From Synechococcus sp. PCC 7502 (GTDB taxonomy: Bacteria; Cyanobacteriota; Cyanobacteriia; Pseudanabaenales; Pseudanabaenaceae): a stretch of DNA of 64,000 bases. The notes below the pieces were generated by a model. The model was given only the letters and a program-made list of their open reading frames with translations, searched no databases and had not been told where the DNA came from. The stretch's first letter is position 1; every line of letters begins with the position of its first letter. Position numbers and translations under genes: made by a program. Of the stretch, positions 36,670 to 45,182 are shown piece by piece. Location: the NCBI RefSeq assembly GCF_000317085.1, contig NC_019702.1, positions 898,394 through 962,393 of the forward strand. The letters are read 5' to 3'.

Positions 36670-37332
36670 CTAGCTGATAGGAGACCAACCAGTAGAGGTG
36701 TCAGTGTTACCTACGCAAGTAGGAGCAGAATTAGTAGCAGTGGTAGCAAAAGCAGTGTAGGTAAAATCTGTAGCTTTGGATATAGCGTTTACACCTGCAG
36801 TATTTTGTTCACAAAGGATTGAAAGAGTAGATGCATCAGTAGATTTGTCAGGGGTTACTACGTTTACAACCCCAGCGTAGGCTTTAAGAGGTGCACCTGT
36901 AGCCGCAGATGCAATGGTATCTGGGCTGGTGGTAGTAATGTTTCCAGCAACGGCATTAGTCCCAGCTAGAGGTAACCCAAATCCGTATACCTGTTGACCC
37001 GTCACGCCTTTACCGTAGGTTAAACGGTTGACTCCATAACCATAGTTAGGGGTATTTTGAGGAATGCCAACGGCTAAGTTAAGCAAGTTAGGGGCAAACT
37101 GTTGCTTTTCTAGGTAGTATGCCTGTTGAGCGCGGTTGATGGAACCAACATAGTTTTTAGCTTCAGATTGACGAGCTTTGTTGGCTTGGTTTAGGAAGGA
37201 AGGTAGTGCAATAGCAGCAAGAATACCGATGATGATGATTACGACGAGAAGCTCAATTAAGGTAAAACCCTTTTCAGAGTCTTTTTTGCTGAGCATGTGT
37301 TGAATTAGTTTTGCTTTGAATTCAGATCTCAT
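36670..37332 (-). CDS. Type IV pilin (PilA-like), copy 1
   Basis: 220 aa pre-pilin. A 21-residue leader (MRSEFKAKLIQHMLSKKDSEK) is followed by the prepilin peptidase site G/FTLIELLVVIIIIGILAAIALPSF, with Glu5 of the mature protein. Then comes LNQANKARQSEAKNYVGSINRAQQAYYLEKQ, the cyanobacterial pilin signature, and a C-terminal globular domain with two Cys (SILCEQNTAG and SAPTCVGN), suggesting a disulfide. Upstream ATCAGGACAAAAATC is the ribosome site. Major-pilin type; assembled by type IV pilus machinery elsewhere on the genome. Confidence 0.93.
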   Translation of the reverse strand: MRSEFKAKLIQHMLSKKDSEKGFTLIELLVVIIIIGILAAIALPSFLNQANKARQSEAKNYVGSINRAQQAYYLEKQQFAPNLLNLAVGIPQNTPNYGYGVNRLTYGKGVTGQQVYGFGLPLAGTNAVAGNITTTSPDTIASAATGAPLKAYAGVVNVVTPDKSTDASTLSILCEQNTAGVNAISKATDFTYTAFATTATNSAPTCVGNTDTSTGWSPIS

Positions 37333-37542
37333 GATTTTTGTCCTGATTTGATAATTTAAGGATTGTTGAAAGTTTGGGGAACTTTTTCAGTCGCTTTCTC
37401 AACTTACCCTGATTCTTTCAATTCCATATCACTAGTCCTAAAAATTTTTCAAATCGCTCTGAACCTAAACGCATTGGATAAATTCTTTACTTAAAAATCT
37501 TCATTTATAGAAGGACGATCAAAAAATACGGATAAAGAATAG

Positions 37543-38193
37543 CTAATTTATAGGTGACCAACCAGTGCTACCTGAAGTTATACAGGTAGGTCCGCTAGTG
37601 GTAGAAGTATTGACAAAGGCAGTGTAGTTAAAATCTGTAGCTGAAGAGGGGTAGTCAACTCCAGCAACATTTTGCTCGCAGAGCACCGATAAAATAGCCG
37701 AATCAGTTGCCCCAAATAGATTTGCGACGATCACTACACCAGCGTAAGCTTTAATAGGCGCACCTAGGGCAGCGAAGTTTATAGTATCTGGATTAGTGGC
37801 ACTACCAGGAACAGCATTGGTACCGCCGTTAGGTAGTCCAAACCCATAGACCTGTTGGTTAGGAACACCTTTACCATAGGTCAGACGGTTGACTCCGTAG
37901 GCATAGTTCGGGGTATTTTGATTAATGCCAACATTGAGGCTGGGAAAGTTAGGGGCAAATTCTTGTTTTTCCAGATAGTACACCTGTTGAGCGCGGTTGA
38001 TTTCGCCAACGTAGGTTTTTGCTTCGGACTGGCGGGCTTTGTTGGCTTGGTTGAGAAAAGCAGGGAGGGCGATCGCAGCCAAAATACCAATGATAATAAT
38101 GACAACGAGAAGTTCGATCAAGGTAAATCCAATTTCAGAGTCTTTTTTGTTAAAGTTGGTTTGGAGTAGTTTTCGATTAAATTCAGTTACCAC
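37543..38193 (-). CDS. Type IV pilin (PilA-like), copy 2
   Basis: 216 aa. Starts at GTG 38193, chosen because it aligns residue for residue with copy 1 (M-V-T-E-F-N-R-K-L-L-Q-T-N-F-N-K-K-D-S-E-I-G/F) and because the upstream ATCAGGGCAAAAAA matches the leader of copy 1; an ATG 13 codons further up is less likely. Identical core IELLVVIIIIGILAAIALP, the same NKARQSEAKTYVGEINRAQQVYYLEKQ and Cys pair in the C-terminal domain. The two genes are 210 bp apart, a tandem duplication with divergent C-terminal domains. Confidence 0.92.
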   Translation of the reverse strand: MVTEFNRKLLQTNFNKKDSEIGFTLIELLVVIIIIGILAAIALPAFLNQANKARQSEAKTYVGEINRAQQVYYLEKQEFAPNFPSLNVGINQNTPNYAYGVNRLTYGKGVPNQQVYGFGLPNGGTNAVPGSATNPDTINFAALGAPIKAYAGVVIVANLFGATDSAILSVLCEQNVAGVDYPSSATDFNYTAFVNTSTTSGPTCITSGSTGWSPIN

Positions 38194-38420
38194 TTTTTTG
38201 CCCTGATATACGAAAGTTAATAATTTGGTCATTTTTCAGTCTTTGCCTCAACATACCCCTATTTTTTGTCAATGCTATCTTTCAGAATTATTAATTTTTG
38301 CAATCAATAAAAATTAGTAATTGCTTAAAAACAAATCTACATAATTAATTTAATCTTGATAAATCTGAGGTTTTGGTGCTAACCTTATAAAGCGCAAAAA
38401 TAGCGTAAAGCGCAAAAACA

Positions 38421-38493
<73 letters not shown>

Positions 38494-38549
38494 TAACTAA
38501 ACACTAGATGTAGTAAGAATTACAGGAAATAAACATTAGATGTAGGGGT

Positions 38550-38594
38550 GTCCTATGATGTCCTACACTGTCTTATTGTCCTAAAGTGTCCTAA
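38550..38594. repeat. Five 10-bp-spaced GTCCTA repeats
   Basis: GTCCTA occurs at 38550, 38560, 38579 and 38589, with a variant GTCTTA at 38570, giving spacings of 10, 10, 9 and 10 bases, about one helical turn. It lies 57 bp behind tRNA-Phe in a region without genes. Function unknown; possible iteron-like protein-binding array. Confidence 0.7.
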
Positions 38595-38713
38595 AAGTGT
38601 GTAGCGATGCACTGGATTTTGGATCCAAAAATCAATATTGAAATTTCGGCATTTTAATTACTCAATCCATCAATAAAACCAGATTACTGTCCCCTCAGTG
38701 TCACAGGTACCAC

Positions 38714-38926
38714 CTAACCCACAGCCAAATCTTTAACAAAAATCTGCCTAGCATAACCCTCTCAGCCATCGGCAAGGACAGTTTTTACTAATCCCGTAAC
38801 AGCATCCTTACCCGCATAAATACTAACTACAGCAGGATTACTAGCAACCTCCGTACTAATTCTATTTGCAGTGCGAGTGCAGTCATTCCTAAGCCTAATT
38901 CTTTGGGCGATTTCTTTGTAATCCAT
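38714..38926 (-). pseudogene. Phage-like small protein, in-frame TGA
   Basis: From ATG 38926 the frame reads MDYKEIAQRIRLRNDCTR... PAVVSIYAGKDAVTGLVKTVLADG, then TGA (38762-38764, codon 55), then EGYARQIFVKDLAVG and the true stop at 38714-38716. I do not recognise the family with certainty, but the style suggests a short structural protein of a prophage or mobile element. One Trp (TGG) to TGA change would give exactly this break. The ATG lies 3 bases behind the stop of the fragment upstream, as in a phage operon. Confidence 0.55.
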
Positions 38927-38928
38927 AA

Positions 38929-39141
38929 CTAAGGACATGTAGGGGGCAGGTTTTTATCAGGAAGAGAATCAAGCGGTGTGACTGTAAAGTTTTTAACCGT
39001 AAATCTTACTGATTGCGGTGTACCTATAATCGGGTCAAATTCTGATCTTGCATCAAGCGTAATCACGACACCATCAGCCGTATATTCAAGATATTTGGAG
39101 TATGACGCTTCTCTAGTATAAGGATAGCCGATCGCTATATA
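38929..39141 (-). pseudogene. Phage-like protein fragment, truncated at its 5' end
   Basis: 70 codons reading IAIGYPYTREASYSKYLEYTADGVVITLDARSEFDPIIG... to the stop at 38929-38931, with a strongly protein-like composition. The frame runs into the left end of the IS5-family element. On the other side of the IS the matching sequence is only a few bases and then the stop of tal, so the gene's 5' part is missing, not just displaced. Remnant of a decayed element. Confidence 0.5.
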
Positions 39142-39188
39142 GAGCCTGTTTCATATCTATTATGAGCAAGATGTATGATGCTTAGAAA

Positions 39189-39500
39189 ATGCTAAATCCA
39201 TACTCAAGTAGCCTAACAGATAAAGAATGGGAAATTATAGAACCATTGCTCCCAAAGAAAAAGCAAACTAGACCGCCAACTTGGACAAAAAGACAAATTT
39301 TAGACGGCATACTCTACCAACTCAAAAACGGTTGTAATTGGCGAGATATGCCCCGAGACTTACCACCATTCTCTACAGTCTATCGATACTACAAGGAGTG
39401 GAAAGATACAGGTACATTTACTGCGATTATGGAAACCTTGCATTCAACAGCCCGTGAACAGTCAAAAAAAATCAAAATGGACAACTTTAATCATCATTGA
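39189..39500 (+). CDS. IS5-family transposase, N-terminal ORF
   Basis: 103 aa frame from ATG 39189: LTDKEWEIIEPLLPKKKQTRPPTWTKRQILDGILYQLKNGCNWRDMP (the DUF4096-type domain of IS5-family transposases, quoted in part). The frame passes through eight consecutive A (39464-39471 region) and then continues as MDNFNHH to a stop. The DDE half is in the +1 frame. Confidence 0.85.
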   Translation: MLNPYSSSLTDKEWEIIEPLLPKKKQTRPPTWTKRQILDGILYQLKNGCNWRDMPRDLPPFSTVYRYYKEWKDTGTFTAIMETLHSTAREQSKKIKMDNFNHH

Positions 39501-40038
39501 CTCACAAGCAGTGAAAAATACTTGTAATGCAAGTATAGAATCCAAGGGCTTCTGCTCCTACAAAGCAACTAACGGGATCAAAAGACATTTAGCCGTTGAC
39601 ACTCTGGGATTTCCTTTCTTTACCTATTTAACAAGAGCAAATGTATCAGATGACCAAGGACTGATTGAGATGTTAACGATTAACATTGATTACTTCAAAT
39701 CGAAACCAGATGACATTACGCTAACTACGATATTGCTGGATAGTGGTTATCATATCGAGAAACTGATCCAAGAACTAGAGAAGATATATCCTGAGATTAT
39801 GACTAAGATTAGGTTTGAAATTTCTCCTAAGGTATCAAAGCAACAGAAGGCAGAAAAAGGTCTGTCTGGGTTTGTAGTTGTGCCGACAAGGTGGGTAATT
39901 GAAAGGTCAAATGCTTGGGTTGAAAGATGCAAAATCTTAGTTAAGAACTTTGAGAGAACTCTCGTTAATGCTACAGCTAAACTCAATCTTTGCTTTATTC
40001 GTTTGATGCTAAAAAGAATTGCTACTCATGAGATATGA
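39454..40038 (+). CDS. IS5-family transposase, C-terminal (DDE) ORF
   Basis: The coding sense begins around the A-run and continues KWTTLIIIDSQAVKNT, first catalytic Asp in IIDSQ, second in LLDSGYH, third Glu in VVVPTRWVIERSNAWVERCK. ATG 39454 is not a proven start; the two ORFs are probably joined, because deleting one A from the 8-A run fuses them. Expressed only by frameshift (ribosomal or transcriptional slippage) or else already broken. Confidence 0.8.
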   Translation: MNSQKKSKWTTLIIIDSQAVKNTCNASIESKGFCSYKATNGIKRHLAVDTLGFPFFTYLTRANVSDDQGLIEMLTINIDYFKSKPDDITLTTILLDSGYHIEKLIQELEKIYPEIMTKIRFEISPKVSKQQKAEKGLSGFVVVPTRWVIERSNAWVERCKILVKNFERTLVNATAKLNLCFIRLMLKRIATHEI

Positions 40039-40056
40039 AACAGGCTCTATACAGAC

Positions 40057-41193
40057 TTAAGCAGCAGTAAGCTGATTTACCTTAGTTTCTAAGGATGCTA
40101 TCAAAGAAGCAAAGGGCTTCACAAACTTATCAACACCCTCGGTTTGGAGTTCCATCATAATTTGGTCGAGGTCGAGACCGACAGCTTTTACTTGATCAAT
40201 TACTTTATAGGCAGCATCAATATCTATCTCAATCCGATCTTCAATATCGCAGTGATCGATACAGGCGGCGATGGTTTCAGGAGGCATAGTATTTACGGTA
40301 TTTTCGCCAACTAGATTGTCCACATACATCACATCACTGTAGGTAGGATTTTTGGTACTGGTACTTGCCCAAAGTAAACGCTGTTCTTTCGCTCCTTTGG
40401 CTTTGAGGGCTTGCCACCGATCGCCTGCATAGATTTCCTTATATTTTTGGTAGGCAATTTTGGCATTAGCGATCGCCACTTTTCCTTTAATTGCCGATAA
40501 CTTAAAAATTTCCGATTCATCAGTTGTAGCTTTAATCTTGGCATCTAATAAAGCATCAATTTTGCTATCAATACGGCTTAAAAAGAAACTAGCAACCGAG
40601 GCAATTTGTGAGATATCTCCACCTGCGGATACACGAGCTTCTAAACCTTCAATAAATGCCCAAGCGGTTTTCTCATAATCAGAAACTGAAAATAGCAAAG
40701 TCACATTTACAGGAATACCTTCGGCAATTACCTTAGCGATCGCCCCGAATCCAGCATCAGTCCCAGGAATTTTAATCATAATATTGGGACGCTTAAGGGT
40801 ATTCCAAAATCTCAAAGCTTCAGCGATCGTACCTGCGGTATCATGTGCCAGATTTGGGGAAACTTCAATGGAGACATAGCCATCTTCGCCCTTGGATTCT
40901 ACAAATACTGGTTTGAGAATATCCGCAGCATTCTGAATATCCTCGAAAACTAAGGATTCATAAATATCATTAATAGATTTACCAGTTTCAATTCCCGCCC
41001 TAATAGCACTGTCATAAATAGCATTCCCAGCGATCGCTTTCTCAAAAATCGCAGGATTAGAAGTAATGCCCCGAATACCTTGGGTTTGCACCATTTCTGC
41101 TAATTGTCCCGATTGGATGATGTCTCGACTTAGATTATCCATCCATACACTTTGTCCATGTTCGTGTAGCTCTAGCAAGTGATTAGTAGTCAT
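40057..41193 (-). CDS. tal: Transaldolase
   Basis: Pentose phosphate/Calvin-linked transfer of dihydroxyacetone units. 378 aa, the longer bacterial tal group: HGQSVWMDNLSRDIIQSGQL, GIRGITSNPAIFEKAI, the Schiff-base Lys in NIMIKIPGTDAGF, and NVTLLFSVSDYEKTAWAFIEGLEA, VASFFLSRIDSKID. ATG 41193. Its stop lies 6 to 9 bp from the end of the IS5-family element, which probably replaced the normal terminator. Confidence 0.94.
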   Translation of the reverse strand: MTTNHLLELHEHGQSVWMDNLSRDIIQSGQLAEMVQTQGIRGITSNPAIFEKAIAGNAIYDSAIRAGIETGKSINDIYESLVFEDIQNAADILKPVFVESKGEDGYVSIEVSPNLAHDTAGTIAEALRFWNTLKRPNIMIKIPGTDAGFGAIAKVIAEGIPVNVTLLFSVSDYEKTAWAFIEGLEARVSAGGDISQIASVASFFLSRIDSKIDALLDAKIKATTDESEIFKLSAIKGKVAIANAKIAYQKYKEIYAGDRWQALKAKGAKEQRLLWASTSTKNPTYSDVMYVDNLVGENTVNTMPPETIAACIDHCDIEDRIEIDIDAAYKVIDQVKAVGLDLDQIMMELQTEGVDKFVKPFASLIASLETKVNQLTAA

Positions 41194-41344
41194 AGTTTTA
41201 AGCCCTGTAACTCTTAAATGAATGTAATTCTTTATGCTAAATTTTTAGACTTTAATCGAAATTATATTTGTAGATACTTAACTTATCCTAAAGGTTGTTT
41301 AAGGAAGTACCTAAAACTTTCAGAATAATTATAGAAAGACATAC

Positions 41345-43468
41345 CTATGCCACTCGATAACTAAAACCAATAGTTGCCCAATTACCCACGCCTAGTACCC
41401 AAGCATCTTCCGTACTGGTTTCATAATTAGAATCTTGATTATGTAAATCTGATAGTAAAGCCTTTGCCACTGACAGAGGATCACTCACATTGACAAGCCC
41501 TGTGGGAGACTGACGGGAAAATCGATCTAAAAGGCTGAGGGTCTGAGACAAAGGCGATCGGCTGGCGATAATTTGCACATCTACTAAACCTTGGGGGGCG
41601 GAAACAGTCCATTCAAAGGGGGTAATTGGCTCTGGAATAATCAGGGTTTGATGGGGGGGAATATTACTATCATTGGCATAGGGGCTTGTAACAAAACTGG
41701 GAGTCATGACTTTTCCCCTAGCATCAAAGGTAAAAATGACGATATGCACCAGTTCATCGGTTAAGTTTTCCAACCTACAAGATAGGCGATCGCCCACAGT
41801 AAGACATTTATTAAAGAAGGCAGACTCTTGGGATTCAGTAGTTCGTAAATTAGTAGATTGATAGGCAACCATTTTGATACGATTACTCGAAGTTGCTTCT
41901 AGGCTAACCTTTAGGTTTAAAAGCGAAGAGTTTTGATTAGTAGTTGCATGAATAAGTTTGGCAGCTAAAAAGCTTTCAAGCTGAGGCTGCAGTCGCCGAA
42001 TAGCTGTACCTACGGATTCTCCCACAGCCCCAAACGACCCCAAAATTGGCGATCGCCCTACCGAAAATAAACCATAACTGGAAGCTTGATAGCCAAATAA
42101 ACAGTCTGCATATTGTTCAGTAGCATTAACCCCAATAACAAATGGTAAAGCCGACAAAGCACTGGTAGCATCTATGCGCTCAATTTTTGAAAGCTCTGCA
42201 TCTAAAGCCACAACCAACTTGAAATTATGGGGTAAAACTCTAATCGTTTCTTGCAGCAGCATATCAGGTTGTAAAACTTGCCCTAGGGTCATAGCCTCAA
42301 CTTTTGCGGTTAGACCATTGTGGGATTTGACCTTAACTAAACTAGTTACATTGGCGTTAGAGTCATCAATGATACTAAACACGGAACCAATACCATAGTT
42401 CTCCAAGGACGTAAGGGGAATTCCACCTAGCCAAGCCTCTCCTGTATGGCGATCGCTACTCACTGTTTGAATAAAAGCATCTGCTGATTGATCATTACGC
42501 TTACTAAATAGGTCGCCAAGGTCATAGTTAGATAAGATTTTTAGTTGTTTGGCTTGTACTTCTTTTTCCGCAGAATTTAATTCTTTGACTGGTAAAGCCA
42601 GATGATCGGAGGTATTAACTACATTACCTAAAACCGTATATAGAGAAGTTCCAGAAGTCATTTGCCATAGCTGCTGCGTCAAAGTATAGGTAAACAAGCC
42701 ACTACTAAATCCATTCCAGTTAGCATCCACACAGACTTGCTCATTAGTTGCCGCTTTCAGCAAGACTATAGGTTTAATTGGTTTAGTTGGGCTGGGTATA
42801 TCAGGAAATTTATCAGCAAATTCGTCTTGTAAAGCTAGTTCCTCTGGACTAAGTTGCCATTCTTTGCGGGTTGGTCTTGCTCGAATCCGAAAATTACCAA
42901 GGATGGGATTTCCTAAACTACTGTAACCTGCATCCAAAATACAAGTGATTTTATCTGCGGCGATCGCCCGTAATAGCAGTAAAAGACTTGGGATTGTAAT
43001 ATCATTTACGGTTTCATTGGCGGCGGCAAAACTACCATCCACAGGAACTAAAGATGGTTGAGCCTGAACTTGGGAACCATGCCCACTAAAATGCACGATG
43101 ACTACATCACCAAGAAGTGCTTGGGAAATTAAATGTGACCTAATGCCATCAATAATATTTGCCCTAGTAGCTTGGCGATCGCTCAGGATCAGAATATCTT
43201 TAGGGTTAAATCCAAACCGATGGATTAACAGTTCCTTTTGTAGTTCTACATCATTGACACAACCGCGCAGGGGTAACCATTCATTTTTGGCATCGTACTG
43301 ATTAATCCCCACAAGTAATGCCAGTTTGCGTCTAGTTTTCTGCCCTAGGTTCTGAGCATATTTGTCCGCAGCCCATGCCACTTGGTCTGCATATTGATCG
43401 ATAGTAATTTGACTGCCTATAAAGCCAGCGATAATACTCTGCAACAACTGTCTTCGTGCAAGTTTCAT
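41345..43468 (-). CDS. Orthocaspase (metacaspase-like, C14) lacking the catalytic Cys
   Basis: 707 aa from ATG 43468, supported by AGGA in the right place; a GTG nine codons upstream is in frame. The N-terminal KLARRQLLQSIIAGFIG resembles a Tat-type signal. The p20-like caspase domain follows: LALLVGINQYD, VNDVELQKELL, and the catalytic His in VIVHFSGHGSQV (His about 130). The Cys motif, normally DxCHSG, reads CILDAGYSSLGN, so the nucleophile position is Gly (about 181) and the next His is Tyr. The long C-terminal part (about 320-700) is beta-rich. Probably a pseudo-protease with a binding or regulatory role. Confidence 0.87.
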   Translation of the reverse strand: MKLARRQLLQSIIAGFIGSQITIDQYADQVAWAADKYAQNLGQKTRRKLALLVGINQYDAKNEWLPLRGCVNDVELQKELLIHRFGFNPKDILILSDRQATRANIIDGIRSHLISQALLGDVVIVHFSGHGSQVQAQPSLVPVDGSFAAANETVNDITIPSLLLLLRAIAADKITCILDAGYSSLGNPILGNFRIRARPTRKEWQLSPEELALQDEFADKFPDIPSPTKPIKPIVLLKAATNEQVCVDANWNGFSSGLFTYTLTQQLWQMTSGTSLYTVLGNVVNTSDHLALPVKELNSAEKEVQAKQLKILSNYDLGDLFSKRNDQSADAFIQTVSSDRHTGEAWLGGIPLTSLENYGIGSVFSIIDDSNANVTSLVKVKSHNGLTAKVEAMTLGQVLQPDMLLQETIRVLPHNFKLVVALDAELSKIERIDATSALSALPFVIGVNATEQYADCLFGYQASSYGLFSVGRSPILGSFGAVGESVGTAIRRLQPQLESFLAAKLIHATTNQNSSLLNLKVSLEATSSNRIKMVAYQSTNLRTTESQESAFFNKCLTVGDRLSCRLENLTDELVHIVIFTFDARGKVMTPSFVTSPYANDSNIPPHQTLIIPEPITPFEWTVSAPQGLVDVQIIASRSPLSQTLSLLDRFSRQSPTGLVNVSDPLSVAKALLSDLHNQDSNYETSTEDAWVLGVGNWATIGFSYRVA

Positions 43469-43782
43469 TGCTATATTCCTAGATTTTATAGGCACAATTT
43501 GTTGACAAACTTTAGTCTATCTTAATTAATCTGCTAGCTAGTAACATTTTCCTAATGCCCTACCAATCATCTACCTAATGATCTAAATGATGTAACCTAG
43601 CAATTACTTGACAAGGCAGCAAATAATACCTGAAGTAGCTTAAACCCTAAAATTTCTCTACTAAATTTCAGTAACTAAATTTCTCTATAAGTATTGCAAA
43701 AATGATATTTCAAAATGGGAATTGCTGTGACAAGATTAAATACCTAGATAAAATATCTAAATAAAATATAGGTAAAATTCAA
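43469..43782. other. Upstream regions of orthocaspase and pheS, no gene seen
   Basis: AT-rich 314-bp gap between divergent genes; it includes an A/T-rich stretch with repeated TAAAATAT near 43750. No ORF or recognisable element. Confidence 0.5.
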
Positions 43783-44790
43783 ATGACTGCTGATTTAGAT
43801 AACTTAAAACTCAAACTCCAATCTTTATCTACCGATGCCGCCGCTGCCGTGGCAAAAGTGGAAACAGCAGAACAACTAGAACAGGTTAAGGTAGAGTTTT
43901 TAGGCAAAAAGGGTGTTTTACCGCAACTGTTAGGAGGAATGGGTAAGCTTTCACCTGAAGAACGTCCCCAAATCGGAGCGATCGCCAATGAAGTTAAGCA
44001 GTCTTTACAAAATCAGCTAGAGGAAAAGCGGGTAGCTATTCAGCAAGCAGAAATCATTGCCCGACTAGAATCAGAAACCTTGGATGTGACAATGCCCGCA
44101 GTGATTCGATCTCCCCAAGGTAGGATTCATCCATTACAAAGCACCATTGACAGAGTGCTAGATATACTAGTAGGGTTAGGCTTTACCACCGCCGAAGGCC
44201 CCGAAATCGAGACAGATTACTATAATTTTGAGGCTTTAAATACGCCTGCTGACCATCCCGCCCGTGATATGCAGGACACGCTCTATTTAAATAATGGTAA
44301 GCTCCTACGGACGCAAACCTCTTCTGTGCAAGTGCGGTACATGGAAGCGAATGAGCCACCGTTTCGGATTGTCTGCCCTGGTGGTCGAGTCTATCGCAAG
44401 GATGAGGTTGATGCTACCCATTCCCCGATTTTTCATCAAATGGAACTTTTGGCAGTGGAAGAAGGTTTAACCTTCGGTGATCTGAAAGGAACAGTTAGAA
44501 CTTTATTAGAAGAATTACTAGGCGATCGGGCAGTGAGATTTCGTCCCAGCTATTTCCCGTTTACAGAGCCATCGGCAGAGGTAGATGTGGAGTGGAATGG
44601 ACGTTGGCTAGAAATTGGTGGCTGCGGCATGGTTGATCCAAACGTATTCAAGTCCGTGGGCTATGATCCAGAGGTTGTATCAGGTTTTGCCATGGGGTTT
44701 GGTGCTGATCGCATTGCTATGGTGCTACACCAAATTGATGATATTCGCCGACTATTTACCAGTGACTTAAGGTTTTTACGCCAGTTTTAA
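43783..44790 (+). CDS. pheS: Phenylalanine-tRNA ligase alpha subunit
   Basis: Class II synthetase subunit charging tRNA-Phe (a tRNA-Phe gene is at 38421). 335 aa: coiled-coil N-terminus, then [45 protein letters not shown] (motif region, quoted in part), [28 protein letters not shown], motif 3 [35 protein letters not shown] 43783. The beta subunit is not adjacent. Confidence 0.96.
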   Translation: MTADLDNLKLKLQSLSTDAAAAVAKVETAEQLEQVKVEFLGKKGVLPQLLGGMGKLSPEERPQIGAIANEVKQSLQNQLEEKRVAIQQAEIIARLESETLDVTMPAVIRSPQGRIHPLQSTIDRVLDILVGLGFTTAEGPEIETDYYNFEALNTPADHPARDMQDTLYLNNGKLLRTQTSSVQVRYMEANEPPFRIVCPGGRVYRKDEVDATHSPIFHQMELLAVEEGLTFGDLKGTVRTLLEELLGDRAVRFRPSYFPFTEPSAEVDVEWNGRWLEIGGCGMVDPNVFKSVGYDPEVVSGFAMGFGADRIAMVLHQIDDIRRLFTSDLRFLRQF

Positions 44791-44854
44791 CTCAAAAGCA
44801 ATCAAAAGAAATTAGGGGAGATTTTAGCAATAAATTTCCATACAAAAGTTTCAC

Positions 44855-44885
44855 AAAAAAAGGAGGCATCTGCCCCCTAGTTTTT
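44855..44885. terminator. Bidirectional terminator between pheS and hli
   Basis: Stem AGGAGGC/GCCCCCT with one mismatch, flanked by seven A on the left and five T on the right, so it can act for the plus-strand pheS and for the minus-strand hli. Placed between the two stop codons. Confidence 0.75.
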
Positions 44886-44916
44886 CAATTTCAACCTAAC
44901 TTTTCGATCTAACTAC

Positions 44917-45129
44917 TTACAATGAACGAATTAAGCTAATTAAACCTTGATCAGCACCGTACTCAATTACTAACAGCAATACAAAACCGATCATAGCGAA
45001 GCGACCATTCCATTTTTCAGCAAATTCGGTAAAGCCAACTCTGGATTCTTCATCTACATAAACAGGAGGCTCGTAGGCAAAGTTGTTTAATAAACCACGA
45101 TCATCGATTACTGTAGTACGTTGTGCCAT
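44917..45129 (-). CDS. High-light-inducible protein (one-helix CAB/ELIP/HLIP)
   Basis: 70 aa. The chlorophyll-binding helix is EFAEKWNGRFAMIGFVLLLVIEYGADQGLI, with the conserved ExxNxRxAMxGF pattern. Thylakoid membrane protein for photoprotection and photosystem II repair. Start ATG 45129, with AAAGGA before it. An HLR1 match lies 36-53 bp upstream of the start, so induction by high light through RpaB is likely. Confidence 0.92.
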   Translation of the reverse strand: MAQRTTVIDDRGLLNNFAYEPPVYVDEESRVGFTEFAEKWNGRFAMIGFVLLLVIEYGADQGLISLIRSL

Positions 45130-45164
45130 GTTCTTAAATCCTTTTTAGAAATTTGTTTTAACCT

Positions 45165-45182
45165 TATGTAAATTATTGTAAC
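45165..45182 (-). promoter_or_regulatory. HLR1-like RpaB-binding site of the hli gene
   Basis: Read on the minus strand GTTACAATAATTTACATA, a full match to the HLR1 consensus (G/T)TTACA(T/A)(T/A)NN(G/T)TTACA(T/A)(T/A). It ends 36 bp ahead of the start codon and probably overlaps the -35 region, which would fit repression in low light. A further half-site TTTACATT lies a few bases upstream (about 45195). Confidence 0.8.

Larger units (their letters stand above)
39142..40047 (+). mobile_element. IS5-family insertion sequence, 906 bp
   Basis: Perfect 17-bp terminal inverted repeats, GAGCCTGTTTCATATCT at 39142-39158 and its complement at 40031-40047. TATA is found at both outer flanks (39138-39141 and 40048-40051), so the target duplication is TA or TATA; because the sequence is palindromic the exact edge cannot be fixed. 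It holds two overlapping transposase frames on the plus strand. Confidence 0.92.

Noticed and set aside
41345-43468. Cys in ITCILDAG as the catalytic Cys of the orthocaspase
   Set aside because: It lies on the beta-strand before the Asp, not after it as in DxCHSG.
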